From assembly GCF_014356525.2 (NCBI RefSeq), contig NC_052515.1, forward strand, positions 17,210,531 to 17,274,530: a DNA stretch of 64,000 bases. Direction: 5' to 3'. The notes under the pieces were generated by a model, which was not told where the DNA came from, made no database searches, and saw nothing but the letters and a program-made list of their open reading frames with translations. The position numbers and the translations under genes are program-made. Shown in pieces: positions 22,301 through 31,021 of this stretch (within the stretch, counting starts at the first letter, position 1; each line of letters starts with the position of its first letter). Source of the stretch: Nilaparvata lugens (Eukaryota > Arthropoda > Insecta > Hemiptera > Delphacidae).

Positions 22301-25197
22301 TCAATTCTAGCTTTGTAGGCTCAAACTGTGAGGAGAAGACTTGGACACTAACAATACCATATTTAGGCCTTGTATCTGATAAGATAGGTAGGGAATTGAA
22401 GAGGAATGGATTTCATGTTGCTTTCAAGACCAAACCGATTTTAAATAGTCTATTTAGCTGGAGTAAAGACAAAATTGATATTTGGGATAAAAGTGGGATG
22501 TACAAACTTAAATGTGGTGATTGTAATGCTTGTTATGTGGTTCAAACTGGTAGAAGTTTCAAAATTGGAATTGAAAAACACATCAGAGATTGGAATAAAC
22601 AAAATTGGGAATCTAACTTTGCAGAACATTTGATAACAAATAATCACAAGTTCACAGTTGAGGAGAATATTGAGTTTCTGCATGTTAATAACAAAGGCAG
22701 ATCTTTGAATATTCTAGAGGCTTTAGAAGTAACAAGAATAATTGAGGAAAATTCGCAGTATAGTTTAAATGACCAGATTCATTTCAACCAATACAACACT
22801 ACGAATTTTGTTTTATCATAACATGGTAAGCATACATTAGTCAATAGTTTTTCCATTTACATTATTTGTTTTATTATCTTTCACTTGTTTTCTTGTTTCT
22901 TATCTTGTACTGAAAGTAAATTTTGTTATCATGGCGAGTCTGTTGCTTAAGCTGCCATTTTGTGACACCGTTGAGTGGGAGGAGACTGTCTAGCTGGGCC
23001 AATGGCAGGCTTTCATGCCCTTGACCAATAGCAGTACTCGCCTACTAGTATAAATTCTGCTGCTCTTTTATTTAGTTTTAGTTTATCAGAGATTGACAAT
23101 GGTGCAATAACCGAAACCGGTCTTTCTAAGTATCAATAAATCTGTGGTTTTTTGACAATTTCTTAGTCTTTTTCATTTAATATGATGGAAAGTAAAAATT
23201 GTGAGTTTGAAATCGATTTTCTAATTGAGTTATAGTCAATATATTTTTTCTGTCATATTTATGTTTTTTTTTGTAAAAACCGGTTGCACAAAAGCCGGTT
23301 AAATTTTAATCGTTTTTAATTCCACGTAAACTTATCAGAGACACCGTCTTTTCAATAGAGCCTTCTCCAATTGGTTCTCGTGTAATTAATCACGGTTAGA
23401 ATTAAACCGGCTATTGTGCAACCGTGTCATAGGCTACCAGAACTATTTTTCTCATAACTATGTTTATTTTTATCATTTTCAATCAATGTTTTGTTTGATT
23501 TTTCAGCTGTGCAACAGTGATTTTGAAAACGCAACAGAAATTGTTGATAGCATTGCTGACATTTTGCCAAAAATTTCTGAAGTTTCTGTTAAGGAATTAC
23601 TTCTACCACTCATCACTAATGCTAACGGAATCTTTGTCAAGAATTTGAACCTGCTTTCTGACATAATGAGCAAACTGGACAACAAGCATTGGGGTGCTTT
23701 ATTAAGGTAAAACATATCAATCAAGGTGAATTGAATTGAGGAGTAATATTAATTATAGGTAGTGCTTTTAGAATATTCTTGACAATGAAATCCAATTTAA
23801 TCTTCAAGCTCGAAACAGATGTATAAATGCATTTTCCACTTTCTTATTAAAGCTCCAATCAATATTCCAGATATCACTAGAACTCATTGGGCTGCATCAA
23901 CCTGGATGCCTGGAGCAATTTCAATATAAATATGTATTCCGAAAAGTTCTGATTTTGGATTTAAGGTTATCTCTGTTTGAAATCAGCAATAGTAACTTGA
24001 ATTATAGTACCTGCCTAGTTCTAAATGGAAAAACTACTTTAGATTGAAAACACCACTAATTTATCGAAACCTGGGCGTGGACATTTCAAAAGGTAATTTT
24101 TCCGAATGGATTAATATTAATAAAGACAATAGAATAATAATAATTTTTTGCAGTATGTTTCTTTACGGTGATACATGCTATAAGATCACCATCACAACAT
24201 CCAAGTTACAAATCAAATCCTTAAAATATCATTATTTTTTATTGAAGCTTACAATCATATTATGTTATCACTGAAATAACAATCCATTTTTCTCAAGAAG
24301 GTTTAACAAAATAGAGTACAGTATTGGAATCGGAGAAAATTTTCTTCAAAGCATATTTCCAAGACTTCAATGCCATAACTAAGATGAGATTTGTTTATCT
24401 TTTTCTCCTTGAGTGTACATTGTTATAGTTGAACTTCTTCTTTTATTTTTATACAAAACAATAAAATATCATTATCACCTTCATATTGTTGAATCATTCT
24501 TGAGTTCATATTTTTCAAATTCATATTTTAATAATTACATAGGGCTACTTGTACCCTTTTTGTTTTCTTTGAGGCACGACTAAATTAATATTGTTGTTGT
24601 ATTGTTAATTATCATGATAAAATGTAAAGGTGCGTACAGACTTTTGCTCTGCTCCGCAACCGAACGTCATTCGAGCAGAGCGATTGATGATCGACCGGGG
24701 AGCAAGAGTGGAACGTGAGAAGAGCTGACATCTCCCGTAACGTTCATCATCGGTGCGAGTACAGAGCGGGGGCGGAGCTGGTTGGAGGCGCGTATATCTG
24801 TAGACAAGTATATTATTGTAATAAGCATTAATTAAATTATATAGCCTAATCCAATGTTTTCTTCTATATTATATGTTTCAGACAATTCTTAGTAACTACA
24901 AACGTCAGTTTAGAAAAATGGCAACTTGCTATAGTCATCAAACTCCTGGAACCTGCGACTGAAGATTCCATAGATGCTGAATGCATAAGTCGTCTTGTCA
25001 ATTTGTTGAGCAGCTCTGTTGACGAATTTATCAATGACAAGGACTTCGGAAATTTGTTGATAGCTGTCGCTTTGCTCATTCATAAGTCGCAGAAATTATC
25101 CGAATCTATTGAAACATTGAAAGAAGCCGCGGAGAGGTACAAGGGTATCATGAGGTTCAAAGTTATGAGTATTATTAAATCGTCGCCGTATTTATAA
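13124..25197 (+). CDS. Acidic/helical 425-aa protein, possibly FANCE-like (gene span)
   Basis: Five coding exons join with matching phases at every junction: 13124-13312, 17983-18334, 20705-20925, 23507-23706 and 24882-25197. All have GT donors and AG acceptors, totalling 1,278 nt (425 codons plus stop TAA). The N-terminal 180 residues are polar and strongly acidic; the last 245 look like a solenoid of amphipathic helices (NDLPQLLLAKLN, LLLPLITNANGIFVKNLNLL, LLIAVALLIHKSQKL). The layout of a disordered acidic N-terminus plus a C-terminal helical repeat, and the final 'MRFKVMSIIKSS' helix, remind me of Fanconi anaemia group E protein, which bridges the FA core complex to FANCD2. I cannot confirm that without a search. 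Other helical-repeat proteins are possible. The gene itself is well supported; the family name is weak. Confidence 0.8.
13410..14140 (-). pseudogene. Non-LTR reverse transcriptase C-terminal remnant
   Basis: Minus-strand frames give post-RT motifs of Jockey-superfamily elements: FKLMGFVLDSKLNW at the upper end, then WQKRAARIITASKYHAHCKP followed by LFVRLGILTL, and decayed sequence to about 13430 matching the usual C-terminal 'LPxxxK' region. Frames are broken several times. It lies in intron 1 of the helical-protein gene and may be the 3' half of the element whose RT domain is at 15423-16800, split by later insertions. Confidence 0.75.
14200..14623 (+). repeat. Decayed LINE-type 3' repeat
   Basis: The stretch contains 'tttcgtgaaaatcgttaga', 'tttgagatccgttgaacat' and 'aaataaccagatataaaa' and finishes in 'cttaatataataggatta', a 3'-UTR style widespread in insect RTE-like repeats. 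A second unit with 'ccaatatctcgctgacacgg' follows up to the MITE at 14627. Non-coding. Confidence 0.5.
14627..15419. mobile_element. AGGTGCGTACAGA-ended MITE with nested insertion
   Basis: The inverted ends are about 57 bp: AGGTGCGTACAGATTTACG at the left and, at the right, the complement ending CTGTACGCACCT, with matching inner blocks 'gaacatgagcaattgac' and 'ttttaatcagctga'. The target duplication is TTA at 14624-14626 and 15420-15422. Without the nested insert (14705-15316) the element is about 180 bp, like its relatives at 24628-24808 and 59764-59939. TTA/TAA duplications suggest mobilisation by a PIF/Harbinger-type transposase. Confidence 0.88.
14705..15316 (-). mobile_element. 5'-truncated non-LTR insertion inside the MITE
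   Basis: A 14-bp target duplication TTTTTATATCTATA brackets the insert at 14691-14704 and 15317-15330. On the minus strand it opens with EDTLHFIARCVVLGEWRRRW and continues VNEGNWRGLVEFCKSAWHYRW to a stop at 15120, resembling the extreme C-terminus (HxxC-type knuckle) of R1/Jockey-like ORF2 proteins. The 3' tail is a (TTCTA)n microsatellite in minus-strand sense, seen as GAATA repeats at 14705-14722. It is a typical target-primed insertion that arrived after the MITE. Confidence 0.85.
15423..16800 (-). pseudogene. Jockey-superfamily reverse transcriptase fragment
   Basis: Frame 16372-15704 carries the linker and RT fingers: VPVYKKGDHQSLNSFRSISM, then MQFGFRRGRSTVDAV. Frame 15707-15420 continues the palm as LCDLSRAFDCVDHCILIEKL and [17 protein letters not shown], so one shift lies near 15706. 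Weaker matches extend up to about 16800 in the EN-RT linker. The FADD motif and thumb are missing because sequence stops at the MITE duplication at 15420. It is an inactive copy in intron 1 of the helical-protein gene. Confidence 0.9.
17217..17527. mobile_element. GTGTCCACACTGAA fold-back MITE
   Basis: The left arm reads 'ggtcgtgtccacactgaac' followed by 'aaatgttcgacaaacatg'. The right arm is the complement, ending 'cagtgtggacacggc'. About 310 bp, AT-rich middle, no coding capacity. Overlapping open frames on both strands are explained by the palindrome. It sits about 460 bases before exon 2 of the helical-protein gene. Confidence 0.85.
17983..18334 (+). CDS. Helical-protein gene, exon 2 (acidic)
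   Basis: The acceptor 'tttttctag' is followed by DPEDDFLQASQHSDDDSDTG in phase 0. The exon is rich in Asp, Glu and Ser and is probably disordered. It ends at the donor 'gtaagt' after one base of a codon (phase 1). Confidence 0.8.
18525..18660. repeat. SINE-like tail
   Basis: The motif 'ctggtggttccgaactcacc' plus 'tgaaactgacactc' and 'tctcttatcatcatcc' matches the 3' half of the SINE-like repeat at 21862-22080 and, on the other strand, the sequence at 60080-60160. No tRNA-like head is visible here. Confidence 0.5.
18726..18983. mobile_element. Fold-back MITE, 7-bp TSD family, copy 2
   Basis: This is a 258-bp palindromic element beginning CATAGAGAAACAATAGCGTG and ending TTGTTTCTCTATG. CTTTGAC occurs at 18719-18725 and again at 18984-18990 as a 7-bp target duplication. 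The interior shares 'gaactacgtggactat' with copy 1. It lies in intron 2 of the helical-protein gene. Confidence 0.92.
20070..20499. mobile_element. 430-bp fold-back MITE
   Basis: The outer arms 'cactgtgacaacgagatctt' and 'aagatctcgttgtcacagt' are inverted. Further inverted pairs are 'gatgtgggatttgaagttgg' against 'ccaacttcaaatcccacatc' and 'ttattggtgtc' against 'gacaccaataa'. It sits about 200 bases before exon 3 of the helical-protein gene. No coding capacity. Confidence 0.85.
20705..20925 (+). CDS. Helical-protein gene, exon 3
   Basis: The acceptor 'ttttccag' takes the split codon A|GA to Arg and continues NDLPQLLLAKLNADAIDEDG, then VNEMLETRTLTKEQLISVW. Leucine spacing indicates the start of the helical domain. 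The donor 'gtcagt' follows a Trp codon in phase 0. Confidence 0.8.
21862..22080. repeat. SINE-like repeat
   Basis: The segment includes 'gtggttaggctgataagat' and a possible B box around 'cccgttcgacgggtg', then 'cccggtggtgtggaaccca' and 'cctgaaactgtaggtcc'. The 3' half recurs at 18.5 kb and near 60.1 kb. A tRNA-derived origin is plausible but the head is not clearly tRNA-like. Confidence 0.45.
22085..23180 (+). mobile_element. Penelope-like element, 3' part with GIY-YIG domain
   Basis: The open frame 22159-22821 (220 aa, with matching residues HKLAAFNS just upstream of its first Met) is the C-terminal part of a Penelope-like ORF. The linker NTIKQIA-like helix appears as IKQIAVTNGYEESLDRL. The GIY-YIG endonuclease follows as GMYKLKCGDCNACYVVQTGR, with the C-x2-C pair and SNFAEHLITNNHKF histidine motif intact. 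GIY has become GMY and YIG has become YVV, so nuclease activity is doubtful. The RT domain is missing. The 3' UTR runs to about 23180 and contains 'aaccgaaaccggtctttcta', shared with copies at 47.5 and 61.6 kb. It lies in intron 3 of the helical-protein gene. Confidence 0.9.
23281..23424. mobile_element. CGGTTGCACA-ended MITE
   Basis: The left end CGGTTGCACAAAAGCCGGTT is inverted at the right as 'aaccggctattgtgcaaccg'. It is 144 bp with an internal pair 'aattttaatcg' against 'cggttagaatt'. A related copy is at 56727-56861. It ends 82 bases before exon 4 of the helical-protein gene. Confidence 0.85.
23507..23706 (+). CDS. Helical-protein gene, exon 4
   Basis: The acceptor 'tttttcag' is followed by LCNSDFENATEIVDSIADIL, then ISEVSVKELLLPLITNANG. 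Several amphipathic helices continue the solenoid. It ends in phase 2 at 'gtaaaa' after the bases AG of an Arg codon. Confidence 0.8.
24628..24808. mobile_element. AGGTGCGTACAGA-ended MITE, second copy
   Basis: Starts AGGTGCGTACAGACTTTTGC after TAA; the right arm ends 'ggcgcgtatatctgtaga', a degenerate inverted copy. The middle is GC-rich and carries 'ctctgctccgcaaccg'. About 180 bp, non-coding, only about 75 bases before exon 5 of the helical-protein gene. Confidence 0.75.
24882..25197 (+). CDS. Helical-protein gene, terminal exon 5
   Basis: The acceptor 'atgtttcag' completes AG|A as Arg, then QFLVTTNVSLEKWQLAIVIK. The C-terminus is VMSIIKSSPYL followed by TAA. A possible polyadenylation hexamer AATAAA lies near 26117; which signal is used is not determinable here. 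Confidence 0.8.
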
Positions 25198-25413
25198 TAC
25201 AGTATTCAAAATAGAATTTCTGATCCTTTAGTGCGCAAAGTGCGGGAATTCACTCATAACTGTGTATATAATATATTAATGTGATTTACAGTTGTATATA
25301 ATATATAATGTAATTTATGTTGTAATTAAAATTATGTAATACTAAAACATACAATGTTTGGAAGCCTTATAGAGAAAAAACGTCATTAAAATACAGAATT
25401 TAAATTTTTATGA

Positions 25414-25575
25414 AACAGTATTTTTTTTTTTTTTTTTTATTTATTTATTCCTTGAAAAAGCATTACAATAATTCACAATTTAGAAATATAACAACAAAAT
25501 GAATCAATAGGAAATACAAATAAACATAAGGAACTACTTCCCCAAAAGAGCAAGCTCGAGCTTGGGGAAGGAGAC
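25414..25575 (-). repeat. Non-LTR/SINE 3' tail, minus sense
   Basis: A T18 run followed by ATTTATTTATT is the complement of an A-rich retrotransposon tail. Next to it is 'cttccccaaaagagc' paired with 'gagcttggggaag', a likely stem-loop. I see no ORF attached. From here to 26586 there is otherwise only AT-rich sequence. Confidence 0.45.
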
Positions 25576-26586
25576 ATGTTTTATGTTTTATACTCTTGTG
25601 AAATGAAAGGAGCATAAGATTTTATAAAACAATTTCGACAAAATACTACCCAACACCTATTTTGGTTATCTCTGGAATTATCAATATAGGCTGTTTATAT
25701 TGTATAATTATGCTATATATTGTGTGGTACTAACTCATGCTAGGCTACTCTTGTCTAAACTTTCATTTTTAAGCTGTTTCTAATATTTAACTATATTTTG
25801 GAATACATTATAGATCTTTTTAAATGTTTCTTAGCCAAAATTTTCGAGTATATAACACTCTTACAGGTATATTTGTATATTTTAGAGATCTCTTGGTTTA
25901 AGTACCTATGTCGTTTTAAATGTTCTTGATGCCATGCTGTTCCTCTTCTTCAAATAATTGTTGAGTACGGTACCTACTTAAATATCATCTAGTATTAAAA
26001 TTGACATGTTTTTCTCATATGTCTATCATGCTCTCTCATTTTTTTCATTTTGTAATATCAACAAAATCTTGTTCAATCCTGTGTTCAATTATTGTATTCA
26101 TTGATCGAGCTATGATAAATAAATAATTCTGTTACAGTATTTTGCTGGTCACATTCTTTTTCTAATACCTACTTTACCAATGCTCTACTACATTCTGCAT
26201 ACTGCATTACATTCTAATTTTGGAATTTTATAATTAAGACAATTTTGAAATTACATCAAGTACTTGTAATCGTATTATTAAATTGACATTTTTAATGGTT
26301 GAGAATTTCCATATTGGATAAAATTGAATGAGAAATACGGTATCAAAGTGAGTAAGCTCAGTGTGTTGATTCTTTGAAGCCTTCAACAGAGTCATATTGG
26401 AATTATACATCTTGATACGCTTCAAACAATAATTTAAAGTAAATGTAATGATATCAGATGCTTTTGATAAGAGGTTTATGATTATCCCGACTTTATGTAA
26501 AAATGATTATATTTAGTACAGGAAAGATGTGGAAACATGTTACAGTATTTGATGCATCATCAAATCTGATCTAGCGCTGAGATTGA

Positions 26587-26858
26587 GGGTGTGATCACAT
26601 AGGATGCGATACGTGCAAGTGCACGCTTGGTTGCGCATAACCAATAAGCGCGCACAGATGAGGAACAAACTATGGAAAGAGCAATATGAACACTCACACC
26701 GAACGTATTCTTGATCGTATGTGTTGCGTTCCATGTAAGCAGCTGCATGCACTTCACGTGTTTCAATATGGCTTTCAGATTTTGTTCCTCGGTTCATGCA
26801 TCATCCAGCAACGTACACTGCACTTGCACATATACGTATTCAATGTGATCACATCCTA
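26587..26858. mobile_element. GGTGTGATCACAT fold-back MITE
   Basis: The left arm is 'gggtgtgatcacatagg' with inner 'gatacgtgcaagtgca'. The right arm is the complement: 'tgcacttgcacatatacgta' then 'atgtgatcacatcc'. It is 272 bp and GC-richer than its flanks. Two overlapping minus-strand frames here are not genes. Confidence 0.85.
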
Positions 26859-27114
26859 ATTTGAAATTTCGCATAAATTATAATAATGATTCTAAATTTA
26901 CCAAGGATGGTTATAGGCCTATTTTTATTTATCAAGTCTAACTTGAAACAAATCTACACCTAAATAGGTGTAACAGAAATTTACCCACCACAATTCTTTT
27001 TTGTTTCTGTTGTTTGAAGTGGTAGAGTGGACATTACTGTACAAACTTCGCCACGTCATCAAATACAAAAATAAATTTATACTATATTCTGAATAGTTTT
27101 GTAAAGGTCGAATG

Positions 27115-27266
27115 ATAGACACCAATGTTAATCAAATTCTGCCATCATAACGTGGACCTCAGTGACCTCACTATAATTTGAAGATGATACAAAGATGATA
27201 GACAAGGATATTATTTAATTAACCCCAATGTTAAACAATTACTGCCATTATAACGTGGCCCTCACA
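27115..27266 (+). repeat. Two GGTCCACG-family right ends in tandem
   Basis: 'caatgttaatcaaattctgc' with 'cataacgtggacctca' is followed 100 bases later by 'caatgttaaacaattactgc' with 'cattataacgtggccctca'. Both are right-end fragments of the family described at 3731-4648; left halves are absent. Confidence 0.65.
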
Positions 27267-27536
27267 AAGGCCACTGAGGTGCGTTCCAACAAGCTGACAT
27301 GACACCTAGAATGTCCTCAGATTGGCTAATTGTCACAAACAGCTGATTCCCAGTCAATCGTAGCACATTCAGTGGTCAGCTTTCGACTTTAGCCTTCTTG
27401 CAGCTCGGGACTCGGGATGACAAGTTGACTGAACCTGCATGTGAGACGTTGTCATTCTTCCTATATAGACCAGGGCGAGGGCATCCCATTAGAGGTCGCC
27501 TCATTCACTATCACTTCAAGAAAACTGATAGATTTA

Positions 27537-28590
27537 GGGCGGTTGCATACGAACCACAATCGCATGTGGGATGTGGAACCGACACAAGGTTGGTATATAC
27601 ACTATTCTTGGAACCGACATACCACAGAACAATACGACTAACGCAGTCTTTCACACTACATTTGAGAAAACGCTCATTTGGTGCAATAGTAATGTTATGC
27701 AATGTATCAGGTTGCAGGTTATGATGAGGTGATTTTATCATAGTGATGAAATTTGTAGAACCAATATAGATATTAACTCATTTGGTTTCTTTTTTATTCC
27801 ATGTTGGATTTATTTTGTTTTGAATTGGTGCTCTCAATCAGCAGACAGGATTTACCCTCCGCTGGGTAATGCCAATCATGCATTGTTTTGTTTAAATTTT
27901 CTTTAAATTTGATCTCCCTATCGAATTATTCTAAGGAATTAATAGAATGATTTTATACTGTATCTACTACTAAGTATGAATTGTAACATGTACAGTATTA
28001 ATTTTGGTAATAAAATTATCATTATTATAAACTTTGTGTTTATAAAAGTGGAGTTTGACAAATGATTTTTCAATTTTTAAAGTTAGTTTGAAAGTCCCAC
28101 AATGTAGGTCTTGATTCAATTTCAACAATAAATCGATCCGTGTCAAATTCTGACATTACGTAGTACACAATAAAGAACCAATTACAATTCAATTAACTAA
28201 TCGATTACAATTAACTACCGAGCTATCCAATAAAACCCACAAATTTGAGGTAAAATTCGAGGGAACGTTATCACAGCGACTGCGATTGTCGAACACAAGC
28301 TATGGGAAGGGTACCACAATCGCAAGGAAAATAATCGCTACCACAGCGCGCAACGCCATGTGGAAGTATTAGTTCCACTGTCATGCTTGCCAATGCATCC
28401 CATATGCGCTACGTTTGGGGTACCACAGAAGGAAAATAATCGCTACCACAGCGCGCAACGCCATGTGGAAGTATTAGTTCCACTGTCATGCTTGCCAATG
28501 CATCCCATATGCGCTACGTTTGGGGTACCACAGAAGGAAAATAATCGCTCCCACATCCCACATGCGATTGTGGTTCGTCTACAACCGGCC
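27537..28590. mobile_element. PIF/Harbinger-like non-autonomous element (1,054 bp)
   Basis: The inverted ends are about 45 bp: GGGCGGTTGCATACGAACCA at the left and 'tggttcgtctacaaccggcc' at the right, with the shared inner block 'caatcgcatgtgggatgtgg' and its complement. The target duplication is TTA at 27534-27536 and 28591-28593. TTA duplications and GGG/GGC starts fit PIF/Harbinger. No transposase is encoded; the open frames are short. The element lies between the convergent helical-protein and cyclin A genes. Confidence 0.85.
28324..28548 (+). repeat. 105-bp tandem repeat inside the TIR element
   Basis: The unit starting 'aaggaaaataatcgctacca' occurs at 28324, 28429 and, partially, 28534, an exact 105-base period. 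Copies differ at only a few positions, so the duplication is young. It is next to the right terminal repeat. Confidence 0.95.
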
Positions 28591-28599
28591 TTAGGCAAA

Positions 28600-30942
28600 A
28601 ACGTGTATTTTTGAAAAATGTCAAGTTTAAGGTTGCGAAATAAAGTCGACACCATTTAATATTTCAATACGAAATTTATTCCAATATACATGTTTTCAAA
28701 CAAACTTTCGTCAAATGCTTAATAGAAAAACGCAACAACGAAGTAATACAAGAATATTACAATTAATACACGTAATAAGAAATTAAATTATCAACTAGCT
28801 TAAATTTTAAACATCGACTGTCCATTTCAAATGTTTCCTAAGTGGTGTGAGTGTTACATTCAGTTTTTCAAGGACGAAAAATTAAAGCCACCAGGGATTC
28901 TTTTCAACCCACAAAGATTTGGTGTCAGGGGCAGTGGAATGTTTTTATAAATCCTCAAACATGAAAAACAAATTTATTGGACCCCGAGACATGCTGAGCA
29001 TGCAAAGTTACAATTCTCTAACTTCCTAGGAACTGAGGAAAATCTATACACATTAAATATGCCAGAAAAATTCTATCTACCGAATACTACTAATTTTCCA
29101 ACAATATTCTGACCCATGAACGTTTCCTTCCTTTTTTTTGCAACTTCACTTTTCAAAACAATTTTATCCTAAAGTCTAATCATTCTTGTGATTTCGGTAA
29201 CTCTAAATTTACAAGTCTATTCCCTACACGCTTCCTAATAAATCACAAGTTATTTACAATACATGCAGTTTCTAGTAGTCACAATACAAGTGAAAACTAG
29301 GAAAATTTTGTTGTTGAAACTGTTGAGGAGAACAGCTAATTAGAAATTCTCATAAGCATGAATTTTCTCTTTAATGTGAGATTAGATACAAGTGAAATCA
29401 TTTCGCAATGAAACAAGTTATTTTTTGAATATGAACTCAGATTACAAATACAACTAAACCACTAACTTCATAATGACAACATTTCTGTTTGGCCCACATC
29501 AAAAGTATCTGTAGGAATGTGAAGTAGTGCACAAAATCATTAAGAACATATAAATATAAATGTCAAGTGACTTAATACAGGAATGTTATTATTTCTTATA
29601 GATACAAGATAGAAGCATTTGACATACTTGTTCTTATATCAATTAAATGGCAGAAAAATTTACTAAAATATCTTTATTGAGTTCAAACATTACAATTTAT
29701 TGACAATGTTTTTCGTGTATTTCTTAATACTATTACCCTGAGTTTCAAAATACAAAAAAATTACAACGAATGAACATTTAAATTATTAATGAACAGTATT
29801 ACATTTCAATGTAAGCGAGTCAGTCGACAGAAAAAAGTGTTATTTTTAATTTTAAAACACAATGTTATAGTATAAAAATATTCTACTTCCTGGCTTGGAG
29901 TAAATTTTAATGCTTTCAAATGTCAGTATTATTGATTACATCACAAATTCCATTTCTATCACAGGCATCATTGAGCCATATTACAAAAATACACGTTTTA
30001 TTTACATAAATATTGTCACTGAATAAAAATTTAGTAAGGTTTTTTACAAAATTTAGTTTTATTGCGCGCTTACATGTTTTATTGTAAAATGGAAAAGCTG
30101 TTTTATTACAATAACGTTATATCGTAACAATAACTCTTTTTCAACAATATTTTGAATAGCAGAATCACTGGGAACATTTCAATGAGAAAAAATGAGTTGA
30201 TTAATAAAAGGAAATGTATGGTTGCATTCTATTTTCATGTGCATTGTCCAATAGAAAATCAAGTAAATGTAGGATTGAAAGTAAATCAAATTCTTAAAAT
30301 ATGTAAAGGTTTGGAGAGATTTAAAATAAATTCTTGTATAGAGCCAGTTTTACTTTTATAAACATTATGCACGTAGCTGAAATTATATATTTCATTTTCC
30401 CAAAAAAGAAAAACAAGTTTTATCAACATCGGTATACTGGAATAAAATTTAGAACAAATATTAGGCTAATAGCTCAACAATAAAATATTAAAACATAAAC
30501 ACAGATCAGCTTAAAGCCGTCATAAAGTCTGCGGTAAATGAAAGTGTCGTTTGAAATCTATTTTTAAAATTAGGTATGTTGCTGCTTTAAAAACGTATGT
30601 CACAGCAGAGCAGTAGTTAATCGGTTTACTTTAAAATAGTACTGGCCTTATGTACTTATTGTTGTCTTATGCAGCTCAATTACAGCTTCAGCATAAATGC
30701 AAACAGTAAAACTGATGAAAACAAAAATATACACATTAATGCAAACAAAAAACAGCTAAGCGAAATCAAATCTTGCAAGCCATGAACAAGTAATAATATT
30801 GATAACTAATGAAAAAGTCTACAACAATAACGTTTGTTGTGAAGAAGAGGATAATAGTCAAACGAATTGTGTTTGATTGTCGAGAGAAGGTTGCACAACT
30901 TCAACAGTTCATTTGCAAGTTCGAAAAATTCGGCTAATTTTT
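28600..30942 (-). other. Probable cyclin A 3' UTR and intergenic DNA
   Basis: This lies downstream of the cyclin A stop codon at 30943-30945. It is AT-rich and free of the repeats that fill neighbouring DNA. Many AATAAA hexamers occur on the minus strand (for example complementary to TTTATT near 28675), and ATTTA motifs are frequent, as in unstable mitotic mRNAs. How much is transcribed cannot be told from sequence. No gene is seen. Confidence 0.35.
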
Positions 30943-31021
30943 TTAAAGATCTAGAATGACCTCTTCATTGTTCTCCTCAACAGAGAGCTGTTTGTGAGGA
31001 ATTTCCGCTACGTTGTGCCAT
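30943..31021 (-). CDS. Cyclin A terminal exon 7
   Basis: The acceptor 'atgtttcag' completes AA|A as Lys and gives [20 protein letters not shown], then VILDL and TAA. KYKVNKWHNV aligns with KYxxSKYHGV near the end of other A cyclins. The exon has no ATG and is only 79 nt, so it is easily missed. Confidence 0.9.

Noticed and set aside
23085..23140. Hammerhead ribozyme in the Penelope-like 3' region
   Set aside because: CGAAAC is present, but no CUGANGA core at the right spacing is visible, so the motif is incomplete.
28324..28548. CRISPR-like array
   Set aside because: The 105-bp units are contiguous without spacers, only two and a bit copies, and lie inside a TIR transposon of an animal genome.
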